64,000 bases of DNA from JANYHH01 sp965249745 (GCA_965249745.1 OZ252252.1:4898001-4962000), one strand, 5' to 3'. Shown: positions 33,270 to 41,932, counted from the first letter of the stretch. The notes: generated by a model from the sequence alone, not told the origin. Numbers and translations are program-made.

Positions 33270-33517
33270 GGCTAAACCGCGCCATCGAGCGGCGCAAGCT
33301 GCAAACGCTGAAAACCCTGCCGCCGCACGCTAAACTGGCGGTTACCCCGGTGGATCGCCTGCTCGAGACGCGGATCGAGGCGGCGAAGGCGAAGCTGCTC
33401 AAGACCTCTGCCGATTTTGACGGTCGCATTCGCTGGGCCTCAATGGCTCTGACCGGCGGGTTAGCACTCTTGCGCTGGCGTTCTGGGCGGAACAAACGGC
33501 AGAAGCGTAAGCGTTAG
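33248..33517 (+). CDS. Small basic YqjK-like protein
   Basis: The GTG at 33248 lies 22 nt inside the preceding gene, in another frame. The 89-aa product is very basic (ends RSGRNKRQKRKR) and has a helix with SMALTGGLALLRW that may touch the membrane. I call it YqjK-like by position and composition only. Both frames look genuine: the overlapped holin-like end and this N-terminus keep plausible protein sequence. Confidence 0.65.
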   Translation: MAQSPTLRLNRAIERRKLQTLKTLPPHAKLAVTPVDRLLETRIEAAKAKLLKTSADFDGRIRWASMALTGGLALLRWRSGRNKRQKRKR

Positions 33518-33521
33518 TTTC

Positions 33522-33577
33522 AAGTCCGACTGAAAACTCGAGACGCCGTGAGAGGTCTCGAGTTTTCAGTCGGACTT
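33522..33577. terminator. Long perfect hairpin, likely bidirectional terminator
   Basis: Two 23-nt arms (33522-33544 and 33555-33577) are exact inverted repeats around a 10-nt loop. Each arm contains CTCGAG and an AAAA or TTTT run. No U-tract follows the stem, so termination would use the stem's own T-run or another mechanism. It separates the yqj-like unit from the convergent minus-strand genes. Confidence 0.65.
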
Positions 33578-33663
33578 GTTCAGCACTGTACTTGCTGGCT
33601 CAGATTGGTTGAAACTCGAACAGGGGTGAAAACGCGGCTCGAGTTGTTTCTTGTCACCTTTCT

Positions 33664-33969
33664 TCAGTGTACTTGGCAACCGCTGACAAGGGTGCCCCCG
33701 CTCGAGTCACGTTTTAGGGCCGCACCCGCCGCGTTGAAGCGCCACTCCAAACCCGCCCCTCGAGCCGTCGAGTCGCTCACCCAGACCAGATCGTAAGTGC
33801 GCCGTGCCAACATCAAGCTAACCGATCGTTCGCGTTGCAGGGCGATGACAGTCCGTCCCAGGTCGCAACGGTACGTCTGCGTCTCTTTGGGTTTGCTCGG
33901 TTGCCCCGCGAGCGCCATGGCACTCCAAGCGAGTGCGGGCAGGCAGGGGAGCAGCCAGAGTTTGTTCAT
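33664..33969 (-). CDS. Small exported protein, possibly MliC-like lysozyme inhibitor
   Basis: The ATG at 33969 (MNKLWLLPCLPALAWSAMAL) gives 101 aa with a signal peptide. The mature part has a Cys near each end (TYRCDLG and LVSGCQ), with LVWVSDSTARGAGLEWRF and AGAALKR between, a layout close to the C-type lysozyme inhibitor family MliC (two Cys, an SASGARY-like block). The match is loose. It lies 41 nt downstream of the PHP gene and may be part of that operon. Confidence 0.55.
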   Translation of the reverse strand: MNKLWLLPCLPALAWSAMALAGQPSKPKETQTYRCDLGRTVIALQRERSVSLMLARRTYDLVWVSDSTARGAGLEWRFNAAGAALKRDSSGGTLVSGCQVH

Positions 33970-34010
33970 AGCGGCATCGTAGAAACCAGAGCGTAACTCC
34001 GGCTGTGATC

Positions 34011-34661
34011 TTACTGAGGAGAGGCTGAGAAGCGCTCCCGGAAATACGAGGTCACGGGATTGCGCCAACGCCCGTAGATCTGACCGTCTCGTATGGCCTC
34101 GAGTAGGTCAGCGGGCGTCAAGATAGTTCTGGTCGGTGTTTCCAAGTACACACTGCCAATGTCCTCGGCGCGATGCGCGTCCGATCCAGCGCTGGCGGGG
34201 CGGTTGTGCCGCTTGGCCCAGCGGGCCGCCTTGGCGTTCCAGCCCGTCCAGGAGACGTGACCGTTCAAACCCTCAATGATGTCCAGTTGAGATTCCACCC
34301 GGGCCCTAGCACTGGGTTGCAACCTCGAGGGTTTCAGCGGATCAAACCCGTGTGGCAACAGCGTTAAACCACCTTGGGCATGAATTCTCGTCACGGTTTC
34401 CTCTGGGGTCAAGCCGCGCGGAATCAGCTCTTTCAGAAACAAGCCGATGATCTCACCCTCGGAGGTGTAGACCTCTTCGCCGACGATGATCGTCAGTCCG
34501 GGATGATCCTGTGATGCCAATTTCTGCGCCCCCCAGATCTCGTTGTGGTCGGTGATTGCCAGCACGTCAATGCCATTGGCGGCGCAGGCGGCCGCAACGC
34601 TCTCTAATGGCGTGCGGCAATCCGGCGACGCCTGCGTGTGGCTGTGCAGGTCAATTCGCAT
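34011..34661 (-). CDS. PHP-domain metal-dependent phosphoesterase
   Basis: The 216-aa protein starts at the ATG at 34661 (MRIDLHSHTQASPD), overlapping the lipid kinase gene by 11 nt. The PHP motifs are intact: DLHSHT, AITDHNE, LLPHGFDP and SAGSDAHRAEDIG, which together hold the His/Asp ligands of a metal cluster. Related stand-alone PHP proteins hydrolyse nucleotide or sugar phosphates; the substrate here is unknown. Position suggests a link with phospholipid metabolism, which is inference. Confidence 0.88.
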   Translation of the reverse strand: MRIDLHSHTQASPDCRTPLESVAAACAANGIDVLAITDHNEIWGAQKLASQDHPGLTIIVGEEVYTSEGEIIGLFLKELIPRGLTPEETVTRIHAQGGLTLLPHGFDPLKPSRLQPSARARVESQLDIIEGLNGHVSWTGWNAKAARWAKRHNRPASAGSDAHRAEDIGSVYLETPTRTILTPADLLEAIRDGQIYGRWRNPVTSYFRERFSASPQ

Positions 34662-35598
34662 ACACGACTTCCGCCGGGACCAGTCTGACATCCTCTTGGG
34701 GCGCGTCCGCGACGGCCGTCTCGAGCGGTGGCGCGGGCAGGATCACCCGAAAGGCACTCGGCTCTAAACTGAACTCGACCCAGCCCTCAGAGAGTTCGGT
34801 GCTGTCACCATCGGCGTGTAAGGCTCCGCCCTCGAACTCCAGGCGAACCGTGCGAGCGCGGCGCACGGTAACGTTCTGCAAGGACTCCAACTGACCGCCA
34901 ATAATGTTAATCGCGTAATTCAGAAAGCCAATCCCGGCGGTCGGCTCTATCGTCAGCACCTCGAGCCAACCGTCGCTGGGGTCAGCGTTCGGAGCTAGGT
35001 TCAGACGCGGCCCGATGGCTGGGGTGTTCAAAACCTCGAGCATGGAAAGTTCGGTTTCCAGCAACTCGCCGTCCAGCCGAAGCTGGGCTTTCATGACCGG
35101 CGGCGCGGTGATCGTGCCGATCACGGCGGTCAGGGCACGCAGCACACTTTTGCCGTTGTCCTCGCCGTACCCGTTCATGGTCTGCGCGAACAGACCGACC
35201 CCCGCCCCCTCTAAGAAAACATCCTCGCCGCCCTCGTGACGGACCACGCCTAGGTCAACCGGGCGCAGCGTACGCTCCTTTAATGACGCGATCAGTTCCA
35301 AAGGCGGTTGGCGAATCCCAAGCGATCCAGCCAGGTTATTAGCCGTGCCCATAGGGAGAATCAGAATTGGAACGTCGCGTCCGCGCAAGCGCTTGACGAC
35401 CTGACGCACCGAACCATCGCCACCCGCGACGATAATCGCCTCCAGCGGTTCTCGTAGGGCCTCGTCCAAATCCTCGAGGCTGCTGGTCCGACTGATCTGC
35501 GCCTCAATCTCAACCGCCGCCAGGGCCGCGACCAAGTCGTCTGGATTGACGGCCCCGGTGCTGCCCGCGTTGGTGTTCCAGATTAGCTTGGCTCGCAT
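34651..35598 (-). CDS. Diacylglycerol kinase family lipid kinase (YegS-like)
   Basis: Start at the ATG at 35598 (MRAKLIWNTNAGS); 315 aa. The catalytic domain shows the Gly-rich IIVAGGDGSVRQVVKRL (about residues 60-76) and PMGTANNLAGSLGI, diagnostic for the DagK/YegS/LCB5 fold. The C-terminal beta domain includes TIEPTAGIGFLNYAI and GGALHADGDSTE. It phosphorylates a lipid, probably diacylglycerol or a related lipid. It overlaps the upstream SRPBCC gene by 16 nt and the PHP gene by 11 nt. Confidence 0.9.
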   Translation of the reverse strand: MRAKLIWNTNAGSTGAVNPDDLVAALAAVEIEAQISRTSSLEDLDEALREPLEAIIVAGGDGSVRQVVKRLRGRDVPILILPMGTANNLAGSLGIRQPPLELIASLKERTLRPVDLGVVRHEGGEDVFLEGAGVGLFAQTMNGYGEDNGKSVLRALTAVIGTITAPPVMKAQLRLDGELLETELSMLEVLNTPAIGPRLNLAPNADPSDGWLEVLTIEPTAGIGFLNYAINIIGGQLESLQNVTVRRARTVRLEFEGGALHADGDSTELSEGWVEFSLEPSAFRVILPAPPLETAVADAPQEDVRLVPAEVVYAN

Positions 35599-36086
35599 AC
35601 TGGTTCCTCGAGCTTCAGAGCCAGGCGCGTCAGATCCAACTCGAGGTCGCGTTGCAACCCATCGAAGGTTTCTTGCAGGGCGGGCCGCAGCCGTTCGTCG
35701 GTGCAGACGTAATCCAGGCGCACGGTGATCTTGGTTTGATAGTCCACCGAGCGCAGGCGCAGCTCTCCAGTGATTTGAATCGGTCCACCGGTGGATTGCC
35801 AGGCCAGGTGCTGCGGGGGTTCGCGCACCGAGAAGCGAATCGGGCAACCTAGCTCTGGCGGTAGGTCCGCAAAGTGCCAAACGTACTCGTCTATCGAGCG
35901 CTGCTCTATCGCCGTCACGTGCGACAACCACTCACCCAGTTGACGCGAATCGCTCAGGCGGTGCCAGACCTGCTGGGCCCGCTGTTTGACCGTGACGCTA
36001 CCGCTCGCACTGGTTGAGAAACTACCCGAGTCCCTTCGGTCTTGCGGGCGTTGCCTCGAGTCGCGGCGATCCGTCCAAGTGGTCAT
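35583..36086 (-). CDS. SRPBCC-fold (polyketide cyclase-like) protein
   Basis: The ATG at 36086 (MTTWTDRRDSRQRPQDR) gives 167 aa. After a 35-residue polar N-terminus comes a single SRPBCC-type domain: SVTVKQRAQQVWHRLSD, LGEWLSHVTAIEQR, WHFADLPPELG and LDYVCTDERLRPALQETF. Proteins of this fold bind hydrophobic ligands in a cavity; the ligand is not known. It overlaps both the upstream membrane gene (4 nt) and the lipid kinase gene, so it belongs to that operon. Confidence 0.75.
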   Translation of the reverse strand: MTTWTDRRDSRQRPQDRRDSGSFSTSASGSVTVKQRAQQVWHRLSDSRQLGEWLSHVTAIEQRSIDEYVWHFADLPPELGCPIRFSVREPPQHLAWQSTGGPIQITGELRLRSVDYQTKITVRLDYVCTDERLRPALQETFDGLQRDLELDLTRLALKLEEPVCEPS

Positions 36087-36364
36087 TGCCGCCTCCGCAG
36101 CTCCGCGCCGCCGATTACCGCTACCATGGCAATTCCAACGCTCCAGAACGGGGCCAGAACGCGAAGCGGCGACTCGAGTACGAAGGACTGACACATGGGG
36201 GCCCAGACCGCACCTGCAACTCCGGCCGAGAGCGCCCCGATCAGAGCCGCCTGCACGTTTCTCGAGGGGTTGAGACTGCCCTTTAACCCGGCGTGGTTAC
36301 TGACGACCAGATTGACCACCAGTCCGACCAATCCTCCGACCATTGCGTGCAGTAACCAACTCAT
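36083..36364 (-). CDS. Small three-helix membrane protein
   Basis: The ATG at 36364 (MSWLLHAMVGGLVGLVVNLV) follows AAAGAGGAGCGAAG, an excellent site. The 93-aa product has about three hydrophobic helices and ends in GAELRRRQ. I do not recognise a family. It is the first gene of a five-gene minus-strand run (membrane protein, SRPBCC, lipid kinase, PHP, MliC-like). Confidence 0.75.
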   Translation of the reverse strand: MSWLLHAMVGGLVGLVVNLVVSNHAGLKGSLNPSRNVQAALIGALSAGVAGAVWAPMCQSFVLESPLRVLAPFWSVGIAMVAVIGGAELRRRQ

Positions 36365-36665
36365 CTTCGCTCCTCTTTGAACCGCGTTCAAGCATCCGTG
36401 CGGAAATAGTTCGTGCAGAACCCTATCGCGGGAGAAATTCCCTTGGAAGTTCACGTAAAGAAATCTTTAGCTACCTCAGAAAGTTAAGCCCTGCTCGTGA
36501 GGACACGCTGCTCTCAAGCTGAGATGAGACTGAAGAGGCTCATTTGTGAAATTTTCGTCAGCGACCGCTCAGCTTCTCACCAGATTCACAGCAGCCGCTG
36601 AGATTACATTCATGACACTACTCGAGTGCCCACACATCACTCACTCGAGGCAAAAGGAGTTCCAG
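36365..36665. other. Divergent intergenic region
   Basis: About 300 bp between two divergent units; it must contain both promoters. No repeat copy or clear promoter pair was identified. It is poorer in GC than the flanking genes. Confidence 0.45.
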
Positions 36666-37169
36666 ATGAACCTCAAAGCCTTAATTGCCGCCGCTGCCCT
36701 CGTGACCGTTTCCAGCCTGGCCGCCGCCAGCGATTTCTTGCTGACCGTCACCCCAGGGTTGAGCGCCCAAGAGTATTACAACCAGGCCTTGAATTACGCC
36801 GCCCAAGCCGACATCGCCTACCCCGTCGCGTTCGCCGACCAGCCGCTCTGGAACCGCGCCATCGCCAACGCGGAGGCCGCCGCTCAGATGGAACCCAGCT
36901 CTCCGACCTATGTTTTGACGGCCGCGATGTACTTCGCCCGCACCCAGTGGTGGAAGCCCGCCTTCGAGCACTTCGCCCAGGCTCGCGCTCAGGTGACGCT
37001 GGACGACACCGCCCTGGATACCGCCGCGCTGACCGCCCGCAAACTCGGCTACATGGCCTTTCAGTACGGCGATTACACCAACGCCAAGATGTACTACCAA
37101 ACTTCCCTGACCTACCGCGACAACGAGAGCGCCCGTCTGATGCTGGCCCGCCTCGAGGGCACGCTATAA
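36666..37169 (+). CDS. Exported TPR-like repeat protein
   Basis: Start at the ATG at 36666 (MNLKALIAAAALVTVSSLAA) after AAAAGGAGTTCCAG; 167 aa. A signal peptide is followed by helices with a TPR rhythm: YYNQALNYAAQADIAYP, WNRAIANAEAAAQMEPSS, WWKPAFEHFAQARAQV and YGDYTNAKMYYQTSLTY. TPR proteins serve as protein-interaction scaffolds; the partner is not apparent. It is a single gene with its own terminator. Confidence 0.82.
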   Translation: MNLKALIAAAALVTVSSLAAASDFLLTVTPGLSAQEYYNQALNYAAQADIAYPVAFADQPLWNRAIANAEAAAQMEPSSPTYVLTAAMYFARTQWWKPAFEHFAQARAQVTLDDTALDTAALTARKLGYMAFQYGDYTNAKMYYQTSLTYRDNESARLMLARLEGTL

Positions 37170-37186
37170 ATCTCTTAGTCAGATTG

Positions 37187-37218
37187 AAACACGCGCCCAA
37201 ACGGGCGCGTGTTTTCGT
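37187..37218 (+). terminator. Terminator after the TPR-like gene
   Basis: AAACACGCGCCC (37187-37198) pairs with GGGCGCGTGTTT (37203-37214) around AAAC and is followed by TCG. Confidence 0.85.
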
Positions 37219-37464
37219 TGAGGTCTCTAAGTATTGTGGTCAAGCACGAAGTAGCTGCGAGTAAAAACTTGGACATCTAAATTCCAATTCTTGGTCTATC
37301 GGAGCTGTGATGTAGTTGAAGCTTTCACCTGTCCAAGATTTTTACATACTTACATCTCAGACTGGATGTACTTAATTTTAGGTCAATCGCTCGAGACCAG
37401 CTTTGGACTGTCAAGCGGTAAACAGATACTTTGCGCATCTCGAACATCTGGCTTTGAAGCGCTC

Positions 37465-38964
37465 CTAGGCTTTCACCTCTAAAGCTTTCATCGGTTCGAT
37501 CGCCGGACCAGCCCGAACCTCCCCGAGGGCCGTGAACCTCGAGCCGTGGCAACCGCAGTCCCAGGTGGTGTCCGCCTCATTCCAGTGCAGCTCGCAACCC
37601 GCGTGCGTGCATCTGGGATTGAGCAGGTGCAGGGCCCCTCCGAGATCGCGGTACGCGGCCGCCCGGCCGCCCTCGGTGCCGACGAGCGCACCCTCGCCCG
37701 CCTTTAGACTCTCCGCGTCTGGAACCTTGCGCGGTACCACAGAGGTCACGAGTTGCGTCATGAAAGATGCGCCGCGCTGCAAAACACCGGGAAGCTCAGA
37801 GATTGAAAACCGGGACGGCTGGAACAGATCCGCCCAACTCGAGCCTCGGCCCGTTGCCCAATCCGCCGCCATCGTGCCCGCCAGGGTTCCCAGCGTCATT
37901 CCGACGCCGCCAAACCCGGTGGCGAAGTACCGCCCATGCCCGTCCTCGCCAATAATTGGCACACCATCGCTGCTGGTCCAGATCTCACCGCTCCAGCGCC
38001 GCAGGGCGCGACGCTTGATGTCCGGCAACCAGCGATCCAGGGTTTTCTCCAAGGCATCGAACGCCTGACGCTTGGCCTCACCCCCGGTGGCGTGGTCCTC
38101 ACCACCAAAAATTACGATGTCCTCGGCAGCGTGCCCTCTGGGTGCGCCGCGCTCGAGCCGGTAGTAGTGATACGGGTTCTCGGTGTCTTCAGCCAACACG
38201 TCTGGGGCGCTCCCGGCGGCGACGGCGGCGGCAACCGCGTAACTCTGATCGGCGCGCAGACGATCCAGTAGCAGCGGGTTCCCAAACAAGGGCACGTGGG
38301 TGGCGATGATCGTCTTCTCAGCCCGCACCTTATAGACGCCCGTCGGGGTTTCAACTTTCAATTCCGAATCGCTACTTTCAATCACAGCGCTGTCCTCAAA
38401 AATCAGTGCTCCGAGTCGCTGCGCCTGCTCGGTGATTGCTCGCAGGTACTGCGCGACATCGAAACGCGCCTGATTGCGCACCCGGAGGGCCAACTTGCCC
38501 GGCAACGGCGCGGGCGGCTTTCCCAGATCGGCACTGGCCCCAAGTTGCAACAGCAGCTCGAGTTCGGGTTCCAGGAATTTGCGCCCCCCGATCTGCCAGG
38601 CGTCCACTCGAGCGAAAGGGACGTGCAACTGCTCGCTTCGGGTTTCGATGTGGCGTAAGCCAGAATCCATCGCCCGCCAGAGCGCCGTCACCCCGTCTAG
38701 GTTCAGGCGCTTTAATAGCTCGTGCAAGGGCGTCTCTGGTCGCGCCGTGACGTGGGCCGTGGTGTGTCCGGTCTCTCCCGACCCGACCCAGCGCCGCTCT
38801 AGCACCACCACCTTGACCCCTGCCCTGGCCAACTCCAGCGCGGCCGTGATCCCCATCAAGCCCCCGCCCACGATGGCGACCGCCACCTCGAGATCGCGGT
38901 CCAGCGGGTCGCGGCTGGCTTGCGAGGCGCTATACCAGATCGCGCGGTTCTCCTCTGGGATCAT
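37465..38964 (-). CDS. FAD-dependent oxidoreductase fused to a Rieske domain
   Basis: The ATG at 38964 (MIPEENRAIWYSASQASRDP) overlaps the endonuclease III stop (ATGA); 499 aa. Residues 25-390 form a DadA-like amine/glycine oxidase domain with AIVGGGLMGITAALELA (FAD dinucleotide motif), TGHTTAHVTARPE and YFATGFGGVGMTLGTLAG. Residues from about 430 carry a Rieske 2Fe-2S site: CTHAGCELHW and CGCHGSRF (Cys-x-His and Cys-x2-His ligands). Bacillus YhfW-type proteins have the same fusion. Substrate and electron acceptor are unknown. Confidence 0.9.
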   Translation of the reverse strand: MIPEENRAIWYSASQASRDPLDRDLEVAVAIVGGGLMGITAALELARAGVKVVVLERRWVGSGETGHTTAHVTARPETPLHELLKRLNLDGVTALWRAMDSGLRHIETRSEQLHVPFARVDAWQIGGRKFLEPELELLLQLGASADLGKPPAPLPGKLALRVRNQARFDVAQYLRAITEQAQRLGALIFEDSAVIESSDSELKVETPTGVYKVRAEKTIIATHVPLFGNPLLLDRLRADQSYAVAAAVAAGSAPDVLAEDTENPYHYYRLERGAPRGHAAEDIVIFGGEDHATGGEAKRQAFDALEKTLDRWLPDIKRRALRRWSGEIWTSSDGVPIIGEDGHGRYFATGFGGVGMTLGTLAGTMAADWATGRGSSWADLFQPSRFSISELPGVLQRGASFMTQLVTSVVPRKVPDAESLKAGEGALVGTEGGRAAAYRDLGGALHLLNPRCTHAGCELHWNEADTTWDCGCHGSRFTALGEVRAGPAIEPMKALEVKA

Positions 38965-39719
38965 GTCAGCGCCCTCCGTTCTTGAACGCGTTGCTGATAG
39001 TCGTCGCATAAGTCGCTCAGCGGGCAACGCTCGCAGGCGGGACGGTCAAAGTAGCAGCAGCGCTGGCCGTGCAACATCAGCGCCTCGTGATCGTCGTAAA
39101 CCTGTTGAGCGTCCCAGTGCGCGGGCAACAAGGCTGCCAGTTCGCGGTGGGCCACACCCAGCGAGGCCCCCGGAGCCAGCAACCCGAGCCGCGACGCGAC
39201 CCGGTAGTGATGGCTGTCCACCGGCAACACCGGACGCCGCAAGTTGCTAAACAATAAAGTCGCCGCGCTGGTTTTCGCCCCAACCCCTGGCAGCTCCTCG
39301 AGCCAAGCTCTGGCTTCGGCAACCGGCATCTGCCCGAGAAATCCCAGGCTCAGGCTCCCGTGCCGCCGGGTGATTTCGCGCAGCGCCGTTTGAATTCGGG
39401 GCGCTTTCTGCTCCGGCCAGGTGGCGGGTTTGATCAATTCCCGAATCATAGTTTCGGGTGCGTCACGCACGGCTTCCCAGGTCGTGAAGCGCTGCCGCAA
39501 GCTCTGGTAGGCTCGAGCCGAATCCCGGTTTTTGGTGCGGTGAGATAGCAGGCTGGAAACCAGTTCGCTCAAGGGATCGCGCTCGGCGAAGAAGGGAATC
39601 GGGCAATGATAGACCTGGCACAGGCGTTTGTGGACGGTGAGCGCCTTGGCGCACAGCGTAGGTCTATCGTGAGCGCCGGACCCCGGCGGAAGATCAGCAA
39701 GGTGTGAAGAACTCGACAT
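38961..39719 (-). CDS. nth: Endonuclease III-like DNA glycosylase
   Basis: The 252-aa enzyme is a helix-hairpin-helix base-excision glycosylase for oxidised pyrimidines. It shows LSHRTKNRDSARAY, the hairpin LEELPGVGAKTSAA with the catalytic lysine, VDSHHYRVASRLGL with the catalytic aspartate, and a 4Fe-4S cluster motif C-x6-C-x2-C-x5-C (CYFDRPACERCPLSDLC). Two ATG codons are in tandem at 39722 and 39719; either is possible. The spacing to the oxidoreductase gene shows coupling, although the functional link is not obvious. Confidence 0.92.
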   Translation of the reverse strand: MSSSSHLADLPPGSGAHDRPTLCAKALTVHKRLCQVYHCPIPFFAERDPLSELVSSLLSHRTKNRDSARAYQSLRQRFTTWEAVRDAPETMIRELIKPATWPEQKAPRIQTALREITRRHGSLSLGFLGQMPVAEARAWLEELPGVGAKTSAATLLFSNLRRPVLPVDSHHYRVASRLGLLAPGASLGVAHRELAALLPAHWDAQQVYDDHEALMLHGQRCCYFDRPACERCPLSDLCDDYQQRVQERRALT

Positions 39720-39836
39720 CATGCTCGTTAGTTTTCGCTGAGTAGCTGTCCAGGGACTGAGGTTCTGTTGAGGCTAAAATCTCGAATGCGTCAGACACGA
39801 CAAGACTGACACTTGCATGGTAGTGGAAAATTCTTT

Positions 39837-40283
39837 TCAGGCTCGAGGAATGATGGAAATCGTCCCGTCTCGTTCCAGCACAGCAAACTTGATTTGATCG
39901 AAGCGCTCCAAACCTTGAGACGAGCGAGCCGCCTCGAGGATATCGTCCAAGTCAACGCGGTTGCGTTGCAAGTGATTGTCTATCGTCCTGCCATCAGCCA
40001 TCAGAAGAACAGGCACGTCGTCAACGATCCGTTCCAGCGCGGGATTGCGTTGTTTAAGATAGGAAAGCCCCATGTCGGTTCCGACCAGCGTCAAGACCGC
40101 CAGGAACATTGTGGTTAAAGAGTAATCGTCAGAACCGACGATCGCGTTCTGAGCGGCCTCGGAAATAATCAGCAGCAGCACCAGATCGAACGGCGTGGCC
40201 TGGGCCAGGGTACGCTTTCCGGAGAGACGAAAGACCAGCAAGAACCCCAGGTAGACCGCCAACGCCCGAAAAATCGTTTCCAC
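39837..40283 (-). CDS. YetF-domain (DUF421) membrane protein
   Basis: I chose the GTG at 40283 (ETIFRALAVYLGFLLVFRLS) because the family starts there; a GTG at 40322 would add 13 residues. The product is 148 aa, with two or three N-terminal helices, SGKRTLAQATPFDLVLLLI, ISEAAQNAIVG and a cytosolic domain with DVPVLLMADGRTIDNHLQRN and DLDDILEAAR. DUF421 proteins are common in spore formers and Deinococcota; their function is not settled. It overlaps or abuts the next upstream membrane gene, forming a pair. Confidence 0.85.
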   Translation of the reverse strand: METIFRALAVYLGFLLVFRLSGKRTLAQATPFDLVLLLIISEAAQNAIVGSDDYSLTTMFLAVLTLVGTDMGLSYLKQRNPALERIVDDVPVLLMADGRTIDNHLQRNRVDLDDILEAARSSQGLERFDQIKFAVLERDGTISIIPRA

Positions 40284-40323
40284 ACTCGCCACCTCACGAC
40301 CTGCCACCTGGCAACCTGTCACT

Positions 40324-40809
40324 TCACGGGAAAATCCATTGCCCCACCTCGAGCCGCGCCTGAGGGTTTACCCTAAAGACGATTGCTAAGAATCCGGTGC
40401 GTTGCGGTCGCAGCACGAATTGCGCGTGACCGACCCTGTTGGAAGCGAAGCGAAAGACCAGCCAGTCACCGCGCTCCATCACCGATACCGGTGCGGGCGT
40501 GATCCCCTCGAGTTGCTGTGCGTCCAGACTGCTCCTCAGCAACAGCAGGCTATCCCCGGTGAACTCGAGGTCGAAGGTGTTGGTCGCTTGGGCGCGGGCG
40601 ACGCGTTGAAAACTCACCTGCAAACCGGACGCGGTCGCCCGGCCGAGACTGAACAGACCATCCCCGAAAGCCCCAGCAAGCGCCGCCAGTAACAGAAAGC
40701 TCAGACACCACCTGCCGACGCGTTGCAGGCGGTCTTGAACATGCAAGAACGCCGCATCATCGCGGCGTTCCAAACCCTCTGGCAGTGACCCTTCAGAGGT
40801 TTCACTCAT
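40324..40809 (-). CDS. Membrane-anchored protein paired with the YetF gene
   Basis: Start at the ATG at 40809 (MSETSEGSLPEGLERRDDAA); 161 aa. One membrane helix (WCLSFLLLAALAGAFGDGLF) is followed by an extracytoplasmic beta-rich domain ending EVGQWIFP. I recognise no family, though YetF-type genes are often accompanied by such an anchored partner. It lies 4 nt after the small gene upstream and within a few bases of the YetF gene downstream. Confidence 0.7.
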   Translation of the reverse strand: MSETSEGSLPEGLERRDDAAFLHVQDRLQRVGRWCLSFLLLAALAGAFGDGLFSLGRATASGLQVSFQRVARAQATNTFDLEFTGDSLLLLRSSLDAQQLEGITPAPVSVMERGDWLVFRFASNRVGHAQFVLRPQRTGFLAIVFRVNPQARLEVGQWIFP

Positions 40810-40813
40810 TCTG

Positions 40814-41101
40814 TCAGTTGGTCTCTGCCTCTGGGCGGCCGACCTCGAGCCGAGCTTCCACGAGGCAATTGCACCAGTCAAAGATGGATTTCATGCCAGC
40901 CTCGACGACTTCGACCGGCGTGCGGCACCCCGTGCCATCCAGGAAACGGTGACGAGCCAAGTTGAGGTAGTCCATGTCGCGCATCTTGGCGAGCGTACGA
41001 GGCGCAATCCGGGCCGGTGGAGTCGGCCGGGTGAAACTGGTATTCAAATCGTAAGAAGGGATGATGGGGGCTGAGTAAGTGCTGTCAGACAACGTATTCA
41101 T
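40814..41101 (-). CDS. Small soluble protein of unknown function
   Basis: This 95-aa protein starts after AGGAGGCAGTC. It is hydrophilic with an amphipathic C-terminal half (FLDGTGCRTPVEVVEAGMKS) and three cysteines. No family is recognised. It is the first gene of the three-gene unit with the anchored protein and YetF. Confidence 0.65.
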   Translation of the reverse strand: MNTLSDSTYSAPIIPSYDLNTSFTRPTPPARIAPRTLAKMRDMDYLNLARHRFLDGTGCRTPVEVVEAGMKSIFDWCNCLVEARLEVGRPEAETN

Positions 41102-41311
41102 GACTGCCTCCTGGAACTACATTGGTATTGAAAAGAAGTTAAGCAGGCAGGCTTTGCGCTGTTTGCGGCGAAGCTGAACCCAGCCTGATAGGGGTCGCCA
41201 TTCAGAAGTCGCGCCTATAAGACGTGTTTCCGCTAGCTCTTCAGCCTCGCTCCAGCTCGAGACCAGACGCCGGACAGGGCCAGCCCACACCATTACTCTT
41301 GGAGGTAAGCC

Positions 41312-41932
41312 ATGAAAACCACAAACAAAACCAGCGCCTCGAGCAAATCGAAATCCAAGCCGCCCGCTATAGCCAAAGAAGTAACAGGCAAGCAGGTCAC
41401 GAGCAAAGCATCTGAGGTTCAACCCGCGATTCGCAGCTTCCAGACTCGAGCACCGGGCAGCGCCGAAAACCGCAAGGCGGTGATCGCCATTCTCAATCAG
41501 CACGTGGCTGATAGCGTGGACCTGTACTCGCAAACCAAGCACGCTCACTGGAACGTCAAGGGTCTCGAGTTTGGCAGCCTGCACCTGTTATTCGATGCGA
41601 TTGCCGAACACGTGGAACACCAGATTGACCTGATCGCGGAGCGTTCGACCGCTTTGGGCGCGTTCGTACCCGGCACGATTCGTAGCGCCGTGAGTGCCTC
41701 GAGACTGCCGGAGTACCCGATGGACGCCGTGGAGGGCGTGCAACACGTGACCGCCCTGGCAGACCGAATCGGTCTTCTGGCCGAAGCAACTCGAGAAGCG
41801 ATAGATGCCTGTGACGACCACGAGGATGTTCCCAGCAGCGATCTCTTCACCGATGTCAGCCGCCAGTTGGAAACCGACCTGTGGATGCTCGAGGCACACC
41901 TGCAAGCCGAACAGCGGGGCAGGCTGAACTGA
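41312..41932 (+). CDS. dps: Dps ferritin-like DNA-protection protein
   Basis: The 206-aa protein begins after TTGGAGGTAAGCC. It has a Lys/Ser-rich N-terminal tail of about 40 residues (KTTNKTSASSKSKSKPPAIA) suited to DNA binding, as in Deinococcus Dps1. The ferritin-like core has HAHWNVKGLEFGSLHLLFD and AEHVEHQIDLIAERSTALG, which supply the inter-subunit ferroxidase His, Asp and Glu. It stores iron and protects DNA from Fenton chemistry. It is a single gene with a bidirectional terminator. Confidence 0.95.
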   Translation: MKTTNKTSASSKSKSKPPAIAKEVTGKQVTSKASEVQPAIRSFQTRAPGSAENRKAVIAILNQHVADSVDLYSQTKHAHWNVKGLEFGSLHLLFDAIAEHVEHQIDLIAERSTALGAFVPGTIRSAVSASRLPEYPMDAVEGVQHVTALADRIGLLAEATREAIDACDDHEDVPSSDLFTDVSRQLETDLWMLEAHLQAEQRGRLN

